In this document: positions 1 through 12,136 of the stretch, one piece after another
Numbering within the stretch: position 1 is the first letter of the stretch
How the letters are laid out: each line of letters starts with the position of its first letter
Source: Dimorphilus gyrociliatus
Lineage: Eukaryota > Annelida > Polychaeta > Dinophilidae
Direction: 5' to 3'
Assembly: GCA_904063045.1 (NCBI GenBank)
Contig: CAJFCJ010000012.1
Span: 496,001-560,000, forward strand
DNA length: 64,000 bases
Notes under the pieces: generated by a model
The model's database searches: none
What the model was told of the DNA's origin: nothing
The model's input: the letters and a program-made list of their open reading frames with translations, nothing else
Program-made: the position numbers and the translations under genes

Positions 1-74
1 TTTTTTTATTAGATCTATAAACTGTTACTACTCTTACAATAGATTCGATACAAAATAATATTGATAAGGGATAA

Positions 75-1819
75 TTATTTTCTGCCACCACGTTTATGCA
101 ATCTGAATGACATGTAGTCTATGAAATTAAAGAAGAAAAAATCGATTATTTCAAGCAGGCTTAATATAGTTGATCCCAATATCAATCCAAAAGCTCCTCC
201 CACATCGGATAAAAATGCTAGTCCAGTATAGCCTTTCTTGTCAATTATTTCAGACACGGTCAAAGTTGAAAAGTAGACTTTAAGTATACAATATTGATTT
301 AAAATGAATTTTCTCGTTTGTCCTAATGCTTCACTGTTAAGTTTATCCATAAAAAAATTTCCAGCTGAATTATGCGATATTGTTTTTAAATATTCTGTTG
401 TTTTACACATTGGTAAACAATTACATTTTTCTACCATTTGATTGTTAACGTAGTCAAAAGTTTTCTTATTTGCGCATTGCTGTTCTAGTACGCTACATAT
501 TTTGGAATTCCCAATCATATATATGTCCTTGCAATGACATTTACCAATTACATAATCTGATAGACATTTTAATTTACAATTTTTAACTGTGTAGTTACTG
601 TCAGGATTACAATTGCCATAGGGTTTAGGAAGGTTAGATTTCCTAATGACAGAAAGAGCAATATTAGTTTGAGTTCCAGGACTTAAAAAAACTGATTCGT
701 CATCTCTTAATGGTAAATCACTCTTGTCATGTACGAATACCTAAAAAAGAATTAGTATACACAATTGGCAAAGGTGTCTTTGTATATATATACTGTACAT
801 ACTGTATATACTGTATATACAGTATATATCAGATTGTATTGCAAGATCAGAAACAAAAGCACTGATAACCAAATAATTTAACCATCTTAATGAAACAGTT
901 TGACATTTTAACTTAAATTTTGCATTTAATGAGATCAAATTCTAGTTTTAAGGATTTTGAAATATCAATATTTAAATACACGGATTTTTGTTATCGAAAT
1001 AGCAATACAATGAGTAAGATTAGCATTTAAAATTTTACTCTGTATCCAGCTGCAGGTGAATTTAGAGTAAAATAATCTTGTTGTCCAACAAATAAGAGCA
1101 TATCAAGTGCGAAAATAGAACCTTCTTGGCTTATTTTCCTTGATATATTATCATTATTAAACTGATAGCATAAACCCAAATCAGTTATAACAGAAGTTAT
1201 GTTTTCTCTGCTGCATGCAGTTTTCTTGAAAGTGCACTGAAAGTTTATAACAATCTGCAATAAAGATTGTTTCTATATATCCAAGTTTCTATTACCTGTT
1301 GTAATTCAATTGCTGATCTAAATGGATAAAGTTTTTCGTAAACTTCCTTAAACGTCGTGTTCCCTAATGTGTTAAATTTTCTTTTTTCTGCTTCAGTTAA
1401 TTCAGGAGCCAAAGGATTATTTATAGTCTCAAAAATTTCTGTTAAATCTTTAAAGAAAAATGAAGTATTTTCAATAATATATTAAATCTGCTTAAGAACT
1501 CACTGAGAATCTCTGCTACCTTTAGTAGATAACGATTTTCCGAACATATAGTAATTGTTGGAAAAATAAGCGATTTTTCATATCTATATTTAATATCCGT
1601 TTTAGACTTAAAAGAATAGTACGCTTTTGTTCTATTAGTTAGTTGAAAAATCATGAAACATAATCCAAAAAGAACAAGTATAGACCATGTTATTCTTCTC
1701 TTTGTAGAATTATGAGATGAAAGAAATCTTACACCCTTAAAACTTGATACTGCAAAATAGAAATCTAATTTTTTTGACCAGAATATTTTAAAAGTATCGC
1801 TTTCCAATTCTTCTTCCAT
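75..1819 (-). CDS. DEG/ENaC family sodium channel subunit
   Basis: Four exons join in frame on the minus strand (1819-1504, 1447-1296, 1254-1039, 740-75), giving about 449 residues. This is a two-transmembrane, trimeric, amiloride-type cation channel subunit acting at the plasma membrane. Seen: TM1 at about residues 44-63, then the post-TM1 motif FPTITICSEN; a cysteine-rich ectodomain; the conserved GYRVFVHDKSDLP and SPGTQTNIALS blocks; and the pre-TM2/TM2 signature GGAFGLILGSTILSLLEI, followed by a short basic tail ending HKRGGRK. The family includes FMRFamide-gated, acid-sensing and degenerin channels; ligand cannot be decided from sequence. The protein is somewhat shorter than the usual 500-650 residues, the ectodomain being compact. 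The GxS selectivity-filter position reads G-S-T instead of the common G-A-S. The start lies only 12 bases from the first recognisable exon of the divergently transcribed lectin gene. Confidence 0.9.
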
Positions 1820-1831
1820 ATTAACTAAAAG

Positions 1832-4800
1832 GAGAAGCTTTTTCTGCTGAAGTGAATCAGAGAGTAGCTACACTTGCACTGAGTGAAAATTTGTATTTGA
1901 ACAACAAAGTATGTTTGTACTTAATGTCTTATAAAATAATAATGCGAAAGCAACCTTACTGTTTCCATGACGCACCTATTCATTATTAAAATGTTTCCAA
2001 GTTCCACTTTTTTATATTAATTAATAAGCATAGTATATTTTTAAAATAGTCAAATGATCAATATGATTGGTTTTGGGCTGATGGCTCTAAACTTGGGTCC
2101 AGAAGTTATTGGAAAGATAAAGCACCAACGTTAAAACCGTTTGTATTTTTTGCAAAATTGTTTAAATGATTCACTAATCAATTAATTGTGGTAAATTAGT
2201 AATGAGAGAAACTCTACTTGTGTAGTTGTTGCTAGAGACGGACAAAGTAAAAAAAATTGGATGCATAAATCGTGTGATGAATCGTTTGGTAGTCTTTGTA
2301 TGCATAAATCCGGTAAATTTAGAATATTAATTGAGTTTTTAAATAATAAAACAATAAAATTTGTATTAAAGGAACCTGCGCAGCTAATTGGGATATTCAT
2401 CATAACTATTGTTATAGATTTTTCACTACAGAAAATATGAGAACTTCGTTCAACAATGCAAATAAGTATTGCACTGATAGAAAGAGTACAATGTTACATA
2501 TAAAGACGTAAATTTTCAATAAGAGAAATATCTAGTTTATAGTTTAATAAATGTATATGAAATTTTAGGGAAAACGATCAGAATTTTGTTAATAGACGTC
2601 TTGCTGGATATTTTAGTTCTGGGGCAAGATATTTATGGTTAGGAATTAATGATGCAGGTTCAAATGATCGAGATCGATGCAAATTTAAATGGACTGATGG
2701 AACTTCTATTACAAGCACTTATAAAGTAAATTTTATTTTATAGCTTGAAATAACATAAAAGTGTTCATTTTATATTTATTTTGCAGAATTGGCTGTCAGA
2801 TACCCCTCTCTGCTTTCCCAATACGAAAATTATCTCTTATGGATATATTTTCACGGGTAATACGCATTTACAAAACTGATGGATTTTAAAAAACAAAACA
2901 ATTGTCTTAAACTTTATCCTTCTATTTTAATAGGTGATCGAGCTGGTAGATGGAGAACGAGTGAAAATCCGGCTCAATTGAACGCATTTGGTTGTAAGAT
3001 TAGAGTAGGTCAAGAACCTACTGAACCAACTCAACCTCCCGGTAACTATTTATTTATCAATTGAAAAGCATGACTTAATCATAAAAAATTGTGTTTCCAA
3101 TAGTTCAATATTCTTGCCCAAGTGGATGGAAGTTGAATGATAAAAAGTGCTATGCATTCTTCGATTTAAAAATGAATTTCTTAGAAGCCCGTGATCAATG
3201 TTTAAAAAATGATTCACAATTAGTACAAGTGTATTCTCCTGATGAAAACGCCTTTGTCACTGGTCTTAGTAACAACGTTATCTATATGGGGTTGGCCAGT
3301 CTTACTCCAAAAGGCAATTACACCTGGATAGGTGTGCCAAGTGGAATAGTACATATTTAGCCTACATATATATAAGCCGTTAGATTTTGATTATTATTTT
3401 TTTTATCAAATTCTAGCCTAGTTATACGAATTGGGCTCCAGGAGAACCTAGTCATACACATGGTAATATAGAAGAAGATTGTGGAACAATGAAATTTTCA
3501 CCTGAGACTGATAAAGGAAAATGGAATGATGTACCTTGTGATTATAAGTATAGTTTCGTTTGTGAAAAGCCTGCGAGTAAGTTGTTTCTTGTTTAAATCT
3601 TCCTTAGGTAGCAAAATATATTGTTTACGTTAACCAGGTGTGGTTGGTAATCCTACTACTCCTCCAGTGACAGTTCCAACTCGTAAGCTGTTTCAATTTA
3701 TATTCATTTTATAGCTTTAAAAACTTATTCTTTTTCACAAAGCGAGCTGGACAAATAAATGTGGTATCAATTGGTCTGATCGCCTTAGATCTCCCTATTG
3801 TTATATGGTTATATCCACAACTATTTCGTGGCTTTTCGCGAAAAGAACTTGTAATCACTATGGTGGGGAGTTAGCTTCCATACACGATGCTGCAGAAGAA
3901 GCGTACATAAGAGAACTTGCTGTTCAAGGTTCACAGTCAGCTTATTGGATAGGGATGAATGACAGATCTCAGAAAAAGTTTTGGAAATGGTCAGATGCTA
4001 GTCCCGTGAATTTTATAAACTGGGGCCCGTCTTTCCCTAATCCTTCTGCAGGTAAACGAGATTGCGGTGTGTATGTGCCAGACAAAAGAGAATGGCAAAC
4101 TCGCGACTGCCGAGGAGGAAGAAACGGTATTGTCTGTAAAAAGAGAGGAAAACTACCTGATGGTCCTGCGACATCTCCAGCAACTCCCCCTGTAACAAAA
4201 CCGGGTATGAAATATGGATGTCTAGCTGGATGGAAGGAATGGTCTCAAGGAAAACACTGTTACAAATTTATTAACGAAACAAAGACTTTTGACGAAGCCC
4301 GTAGAGGATGTCAAGATTCCGCGATAGGTGCCGATTTAGTATCAATTCAATCAACGGAAGAAAATGACTATATCTTTGGAAATTTAAATCAAAGTAAGAA
4401 ATATTTTAAGCCAACTCTAATTTATATAAGAAAATTGAATATCTGATTAGTCGGAAGTTCTAACGGCGTTCCAAGAGCATGGATAGGAATGAGAAACATT
4501 TTTGGCTATGGTCATTTTGCCTGGTTAGATTTAAGTGAATTTAGCTTTTCAAACTGGGGTGATAGTCAACCGGAAAGCTCTAATACAATTGGTTCGAAAT
4601 GTACTAGTATGAATCTACAAGTAAGAAAGTTATAAAATATTTGTTTTCCAAATATGTAATTGACCTATGACTTTACTGTTAGAATAATCGTTGGAGAACA
4701 AACGATTGTACAAACAATTTACAAGGTTTTGTTTGCAAAACGAAAAAAATTTTGGTTCCTGCAGTTACGCCAACGATAGCTAATTGTCCAATGGTCAGAG

Positions 4801-7800
4801 AAGCATTTAATATTCATTGAATTTAAAGTTGAGATGAAAAGCATATCTATATATTACAGGGCACTGACTTCGAATACAGACACTCGTGTTATAAACTAGT
4901 TAGGAATCAAATGAGCTTTGACAACTCAAGAAATAATTGTAATAGTACATTCGATGGCGATTTAGTCGATATGGCTGATAAGTAATTTTTAAATTTTAAC
5001 AATAATTTATCATTTTATTTTCATCTTTTTTATTACTAATAATGTAATATAGGCAAGAATTGGCTAGAATAGTTGGTGAACTGCCTAGACACGAAGTAGC
5101 TCATTTCTGGATTGCTTTTTCAAATAGAGGTTCAAGTGGAGGAAAGGAGTGGAAATGGGTTACAGGTATGCCAAATGCTGTAACTAATTGGGACGAAGGG
5201 GAGCCCGAACAAAAGGAAGGTTTATGTGCTGTCATTGAGTCAGGAAGACATATGGGCTTATGGAAGACTCGGAGATGTGGAATAGAAATTTGGCATATAT
5301 GCAAGAGAACGAAAATCGGTTGGACAACTCCACCATTACCTACTACAACTGCCATTCCTGTTTGTCATGAGGGCTGGGAACCCCCAAGCTTTGTAACCGA
5401 TTCTAATGCTTGCTACAAGGTTTTCACTTTTACTCAATTGTTATCAAAATATAGTTTAAATGGTTTATAGATATTTCGAGAGAGTAAAACTTGGCAAAGC
5501 GCAAGAGAATACTGTAGCAGTATCGGATCTAAATTAGCCACAATTCATAGCGATAAAGAAAATATGCACATAGGACGTCTAACGCCCTTGTAAGTATGGA
5601 TATTAGAAAAACAGAGTCTAATTATTATAACGCCAATATTCTTCATGTTAGTGACCAGTATTGGATCGGTCTATATAACAATTCCGGAAGTGAGCATTGT
5701 CTAAATTTCACTATATATTTTATTTTTATAATACACTTAATTTACATCATTACACCATAAATTCCAACCAATAGAGCATACTTGGGTAGATGAATCTCAA
5801 GTTGATTATGAAAATTGGGAGCCAAATCAACCAGATAGTCATAACGGAATGGAAAATTGTGTTCAAATAAATACTCAAGGAACTGCTGGAGATAAATGGA
5901 GATATAAAAGTTGTTTCGTTAGTCAGCCATTTGTTTGTAGATTGGAGAAAGGACAAAAACCAAAAGATCCTCCGACATTACCCCCACCACCCACTGCGAT
6001 ATGCGGCAACGATGATAGTTGGAGAAAAATAGGAGACTATTGTTATTACGTATCTAAGGTTAATGAAGATAAGAATTGGTTTAGAGCTAGAGAGTTTTGT
6101 AAGAGAAATGGTGGAGAACTAACAAGTATCCATGATGCTGATGTTAATAATAAACTGACATCTTGGGTAAAAACAATTGCACAAATACAATGATATAGTA
6201 TAAAGTGTTTTTTTAAATAGTCTAGTAGCTTAACTCATGTAAGGAAAACATTCTGGATTGGTTTGAATGAACTTGAGAGAACTGGATATAAGTAATAAAT
6301 AAAAAGTCTTTGACTTGTGTAACTCAGTTTTTTTCCTTAATTAGGTGGAGTGACGGAAGTCCTAGAGACTTTTTCAATTGGGCCCCAGGAGAGCCTAATG
6401 ACCATCATTTTGGCCAGCTATGTGTTAATTTATATAGTTTTAGCAGTGAGTTTAAAATTATACAAAGATATTTGAATATTTTGCCTAATTCATTAACTTT
6501 TAAAAGGTTTCTGGAACGACGATAATTGCGGTGACGTTCTACCCTATATATGTAGAAGGTGGAATGGAACAGGTACCCGACCAACAATTCCTCCCGATCC
6601 TCCAATGCCTGGCTTTTGCCCAGAGGGATTCTTTTCAATAGGTTAAGTCTAATTACAGATTAGAAGTTTAGTAGTATTTATAAAAAAATATTTCTTTTAG
6701 ATAATCGCTGTTATAAAGCATTCAATGACTTAAAAACGTGGGAAGATGCAGTCGTTGCCTGTAGAAATTTAAGCTCAGATTCATTAGTTCCTTACGATTT
6801 GGCGAGTGTAATAAACAGTAGAGAGCAAAAATTAATTAATGTTGTTGTTGGAGATGCCGCTTACAGGTTTTAGATTAACTAGTTTTGTCCAATAGCTCAA
6901 CTTATTTATTGTTCATATGTAATATTTAGATTTTACAAAGATAATCCTGGTACATCAAAAACTATTACATATTGGATTGGACTTTCGAGTAGAGTTAGAG
7001 TAAGTTTGGAGTAGGATAATTCTGATAGACTTTTTATGACTCGAACAATTACAGGATAGACCTCAAAAGTTCCAATGGGTCGATAACGCACCTTTTGACT
7101 ATAGCAACTGGGCTGATGGTGAACCAAATGGTCAACCTTATGAAGTGAGAAATTCCTAAATGAAAATAATTTACTAATTATTTAATTACAACATGTGTAA
7201 TTTCGTTAGGTTCAATGTACTGAGGCATATTCAAATAATGACCGTAACTATGGAAAATGGAATGATCATGACTGCAATTCGGACATTGGATATATATGCC
7301 AATATAGAAAAAGTTATTTCGTCCAAGCTATACAGCAAGCTTTATTCATTTTATTTCTTTTGTTTTTCTAGATGCTCAAAACGAGATTACCTCTGCTCCT
7401 CCACCTCCTCCCAGATGTGATAATGGATGGGATGCATACAATCATAATTGCTATAAATTCTATTCCAATAAATCAACGTGGGAGGAAGCAAACAATAAAT
7501 GTAAAGAAGGGAGAGGTTAGTTAATGATATCCTATACGGCTATACTAATCTTAACTAAATTTAATTTGAACAAACGTTTAGGAACATTGGCTTCAATACA
7601 TGGACTGGCTGAGAATTCTTACTTAGAGCTATATAACGAAATGAATTCTAATGTTGATGAACTTTGGATTGGTTTAAAAGCTATAGATTCGAATGTAATT
7701 GGCTTTTTCTTATTTATTATTTACACTTGAGTACTTCGATTGCCATTTGTTATCTTTTTTGTGTTTTTGGCTAGGCATCCTCCATAACTTACGAATGGAT

Positions 7801-9564
7801 AGATAAGTGGCCAGTTACCTATACTAATTGGGGGACACAGCAATCATGTGGAGCAGAATGCGGTTGTGTTTCAATGTCTAAAAATGGCACATGGTCGGAT
7901 ATAAAATGTTCCACGAAACAGGCATTTTTGTGTAGGCAGACTAATGGTAATTAAAACACGTTTTTAAATTAAAAATTTAATATATTTTAAAAATCATATA
8001 TAGTAATATACAGTATATATAATTTATATATTTCCGTATATAGAAGAGTTAAGAGAATTGCTTACATGCCCTCTTTTTTTTCTATTATCACATTAATTTG
8101 CTTTAGTAAGGCTGAGAACGATAAGAGAGCTTTTCATCCTTTAACAAGTAAAAAATTCATTTTAGTTCATGGCGATGAAAGATTATACAGTATTGCTATT
8201 TTAAAATGTATCAATCTTCGAGGACTAAAATCATTATAGTTCTCAACTGGTCGGCATATAGTCTAGTTTTTACTATAATTATTTTATTGCTGGTTAGTCA
8301 CAGAAAGTCTACTTACAAGAAAGAATTAATTTTAGTATCAAATGTACAATATCTTGAAAAAGTTGTATTTTATAATGTCAACTAAAGAGTAACGAAAAAA
8401 TCTTAGATAATTACTTTTGGGATGAACTTGCAATCGTGTGTATGCAATTTTACGATTAGTTTTATGCAAGGAAATAGCTTAAAGTTAAATATGCATAGGT
8501 ATAAGTATAATTATAAATAAATTGAGTATGTATGCATTTTAGAACAACCTCCAACGACTCCTCCCCCTCCTCCTCCTTCTCCTTGTATAAACGACGATTG
8601 GAAATATTTTAATGGATATTGCTACAAACTAGGCGATATGGGAAGTTGGGCTGATGGTAGAATGTCCTGCGAGTAGGTTATCATCTATTAGTTTGAAACG
8701 TTATTTCTATTACTTTTTTTTCAAAGAATGGCTGGAGCTACTTTAGCATCTATTCATGGCGAAGATGAAAACAAGTTCATATATGAGTTAGGAAAGGGAA
8801 AAATAGGAGATATTTGGATTGGAGCAGTCAAAATTGGTGGTATTAATGGAAGTGAGTGGAAAAACATTCCATATTTAGCTTCTAATCTATTTTTAACTAT
8901 TTTTCTCAGCATTTAAATGGATAGATGATACGGCATTTGGTAATTATAAAAACTGGGCCAAAGATGAACCCAATGATGATGATGGTAGGTCAATTTGTGT
9001 GGAAATGTATACGGGAACTTACGAAACAGGCAAATGGAACGACCACTTGTGTGATAAGAGATGCAATCATATTTGTAAAATGCCAGTTCGTTAGTATTCA
9101 TCAAAAACACTAGCATGAATTAATACGACTATTTATAGCTAATAATGCTTCAACGGCAACACCCTCTACAACTGTACCACCAGTTCCAACTCGGATGACA
9201 AAAACTACACAGGTCAAACCAACTGATCCCGGAAAACCGCCAGTTCGTTCAAGTGAGATATCTATTAATATAATTTAGAATAAAATTTAACAAAAACTTT
9301 TTTTCAAAAGCAATATCGCTAAGACCTTCACACTTTACGGATCCAATTAGAAGGACTAGAGGTCCTGGAGAAAAACAAACTTCAGGTCTATCTGGAGGAG
9401 CTAAAGGAGGAATAGCCTTCGCTGTAGTATGCTTACTCTTAGCAGTAATTTGTATTGGTCTTTTCGTCGCCAGAAGAAAAAATAAAATTCCTCAAAGTAT
9501 TTTAACAGTTGCTGAAGGAAGAGGCTCTGGTATTACTAATCCAGGCTATGGACAGTTAAATTAA
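1832..9564 (+). CDS. Mannose-receptor-like membrane protein with about 11 C-type lectin domains (5' end unresolved)
   Basis: About 33 small exons join in frame from 1832 to the stop at 9562-9564, roughly 1,500 residues. They encode eleven tandem C-type lectin-like domains separated by Pro/Thr-rich linkers (for example PPTTPPPPPPSP near 8550), one transmembrane helix (about 9420-9475, GGIAFAVVCLLLAVICIG) and a short tail with RRKNK and NPGY. Domains run approximately 1832-2312, 2372-3041, 3104-3576, 3743-4150, 4200-4740, 4780-5300, 5360-5945, 6000-6570, 6615-7310, 7410-7946 and 8580-9089. Calcium/sugar motifs vary: EPN plus WND in the 6000s, 7000s and 8900s domains; QPD at about 5836; EPE, EPS or none elsewhere. 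The role is presumably an endocytic or adhesion lectin, by analogy with the mannose receptor family, but no ricin-B or fibronectin-II domain is visible. The first domain lacks its N-terminal half and no signal peptide or start codon was found, so the true 5' end is missing, upstream of the window, or truncated. AATAAA at 9768-9773 could be its poly(A) signal. Confidence 0.85.
7947..8542 (+). other. Long intron of the lectin gene
   Basis: At about 600 bases this intron is much longer than the others in the gene (mostly 50-150). It contains AT-rich low-complexity sequence with palindromic TATA-type runs near 8000-8045 and no recognisable lectin exon. The flanking exons join in the same phase across it, so it need not hide coding sequence. 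Confidence 0.6.
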
Positions 9565-9807
9565 TGGATTTTTGATTCAATCTTATAAGATTTCTTCAAT
9601 TATTATTACTGTAAAGCTTTAATTCATAAAAACATTTTTACTATTCACATATTATATTCTAGTTATAAAATTACAGGTGTTAAATCAATACGCAAGTATT
9701 ATTAGTAACGCAAAGAACTAGTTTTTGGCCTACAAAAGTCAATCAATAATAACTTTCTTGTATCTGTAATAAATATATCAAATTGAAAGTTATTGATTTA
9801 TTTATAT

Positions 9808-9809
<2 letters not shown>

Positions 9810-9853
<44 letters not shown>
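9810..9853. repeat. (AT)n microsatellite
   Basis: An uninterrupted AT dinucleotide run that ends in the ACTGTATAT motif seen at many other places in the window. It lies between the lectin and the convergently transcribed anion-channel gene. Confidence 0.95.
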
Positions 9854-9854
<1 letters not shown>

Positions 9855-10041
9855 TGTATATCCATATACAAATAGTTATTTTATTTTAAATGAAGAGGTT
9901 GTTCGTAGAGAGAAATAAAAAGGACAGAAGTAAATTTGCATTACATAGAGTATGCATGAAAAACAACGGAAATTTTCTATAATGATAGTTCGGATAGAAG
10001 AAGAAATAAGAGAGAGAAAGAGAGAGAGAATGCGTAAATAA

Positions 10042-12136
10042 TTATGTCTTATTATAAAACGTCCAGTAAACAATATTAAATAATGCAAACAATGCTGGAA
10101 AAAAAGCTCTGCAAAATATGTCAATAATTTTTGCTGTACTCTTCTTGTCTTTATTATTTTTCGATGGAGCTAGATGTCTACTTCTTTGGTGATCATCATC
10201 ATTTGGTATGACTCTTACTATTCTCTTCCTAATTCTTTTGTCTTTTGATGGTAGCAGTTGACTAACCTTCAAATTAATATATGAAGCAAGTTAATAGCTG
10301 CTAATAAGGCTACTTGATAAGATAATACGCACTTTTGCATTAGAAAACATTTCCTTCAAGAACTGGTTAGAGTTTCTTTGACGTCTATCTAAAAGATTTA
10401 CTAGGGGATATTCAAGAAATGCTCCAACAACCATTAAGAGACAAACCGCCATCCATATGTCAATAGCTTTGACATAAGATAATTTAGGCATTTGGGCAGC
10501 AAAATTGGAATTTTGGGTACTAACAGTTAACACTGTTAATAAGCCTAACGATATTCTAGGCGCTACAGCTTCAATTTCTATCCAAAATGTTAGCCAAGAA
10601 AGTATTACTATTAACAATGAAGGCACATAAACATTAATTAAGTAATATTCAAAATGTCTCTGGAAAAACAGGTCTGCTTTTAAGCATGAAAAATTCCCTG
10701 TCATTGTTTTGGAGTAACAGTAGGAATTTAAAATATCCACTAATTGAAATTCTGGCACTTTAAGATTTCTTGCAACCGTTGTTGGCCACTTGCTATAATC
10801 CCAAATTAACAAAAGGTCACTTGCCGTATAGCCATCTGTTTAAAGTAATCAACAAATTACTTTTATACAAGAGAAAACAACAAAAGACATTCTTATGGTG
10901 ATGAAAAACTAGAGATATTTAGATAGTTTTAAGGTAGATATCTAGCACATAAAATTTCCATATAGCTTAAATTAGTAAAACTTTTAAATAGGCTTAAATT
11001 TATGTTGTTTTTAGTTTGAGTATATAGTTTCACTATCATCCTACTTTAAGACCAATCGTTTATAAATACATCCTCTTATATAGGAAGCTGAGATCTGACT
11101 TTCTCTTGTAAGTTAAGTGCTTGGGTAGGTAAAAGGTTCTGAATTGATGATTTGACTTGGTAAATGATAACTGGGATAATTAATCCTTTAAATTTTTTTT
11201 AAACTATCGCGAAATCAAGTTACTTTAGACGAAAATAGTATGGTAATATTATACTTAAATGCTTGCAAGTCATCGTCTCAACGTTCGTGACATCTGTACT
11301 AAATAGGCTGAAATTCTTTCCTCACTTTCTTAATATATGGTACTAGTTGAATTTTTTTCTCTTTCCTTTACTAAACAACAAACATTTACATGTAATGCAT
11401 ATAATCTACTTTAAAACATATATAACATTTTGTTGCTTGCTTTGTTTAAACATTCAATTAAAATAAAATAAATTAGCAAAAGAGAAGCATTAAAAAGAGA
11501 AATTCTTACAGCTCCCAATTACTACTCGGCAGGTTTGATTGTCCAGGGGAAATTTCTTTAGTTGTAATTCACAATGTAAAGTTAAACTTAATCTTTGACT
11601 GTAAGTGATATTTCCATTTGGATACAAATGTAAAAGTCGATTAGGAACAACGATATCGTGGGTTCTTCCTGTTTTCTCATTCTTTATGAATACATCAGGG
11701 ATCCATACTTTTTCGATCTGTTTATGTGAAAGAGTATACTTCCGTGTCTTATTTAAGTGAGAAAATCTTAATCTTGGATCATTCCATTTGAGTCTTAAAT
11801 AAATATTCATATCGTACTCCTGTTGGTTATTTACAAATACATATTATTATTAAGAATGTGCTTGGTTTGTATAAACACAAACCATTCCAGCCTCTCTTAA
11901 TGCTGACAAGGAATTGATGCGAAAGTTTATTGAACAGACAACAGGTTCGTTAATGCCAATGTTAGGAGGAACTTCTCCATCGTACTGGGATGGAGATAAT
12001 AATCCACTAACTATTTGATGCATTTCTGTTCGCTGATTGGGAGAAGAATTTCTGTTTCACATCATAAGAATCAATTTAGAACTCACAAATAATATATATA
12101 CCTTATTAAAATTAGTAAATATAGATAAATAATCAT
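10042..12136 (-). CDS. Cys-loop ligand-gated anion channel subunit (glycine/glutamate-chloride receptor group)
   Basis: Five exons join in frame (12136-12102, 12051-11883, 11819-11510, 10835-10333, 10266-10042), giving about 413 residues. Exon 1 encodes only a short hydrophobic signal peptide (MIIYLYLLILIR). The ligand-binding domain shows WNDPRL, IWIP-type loop A (VWIPDVFIKNEKTG), VPNRLLHLYPNG and the Cys-loop C-x13-C (CELQLKKFPLDNQTC). A second cysteine pair in loop C (YCYSKTMTGNFSC) is typical of glycine, GluCl and HisCl receptors. M1 carries YYLINVYVPSLLIVILSW, M2 starts at PRISLGLLTVLTVSTQN, M3 has YVKAIDIWMAVCLL, and M4 is the last exon (AKIIDIFCRAFFPALFALF). The M3-M4 loop is short. 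The ligand is not certain: glycine, glutamate, histamine or protons are all known in related receptors. The usual anion-channel P-A-R before M2 reads A-P-R here. Confidence 0.9.

Noticed and set aside
5101-5355. Antisense open frame of 84 codons
   Set aside because: It is the reverse strand of a well-supported lectin exon.
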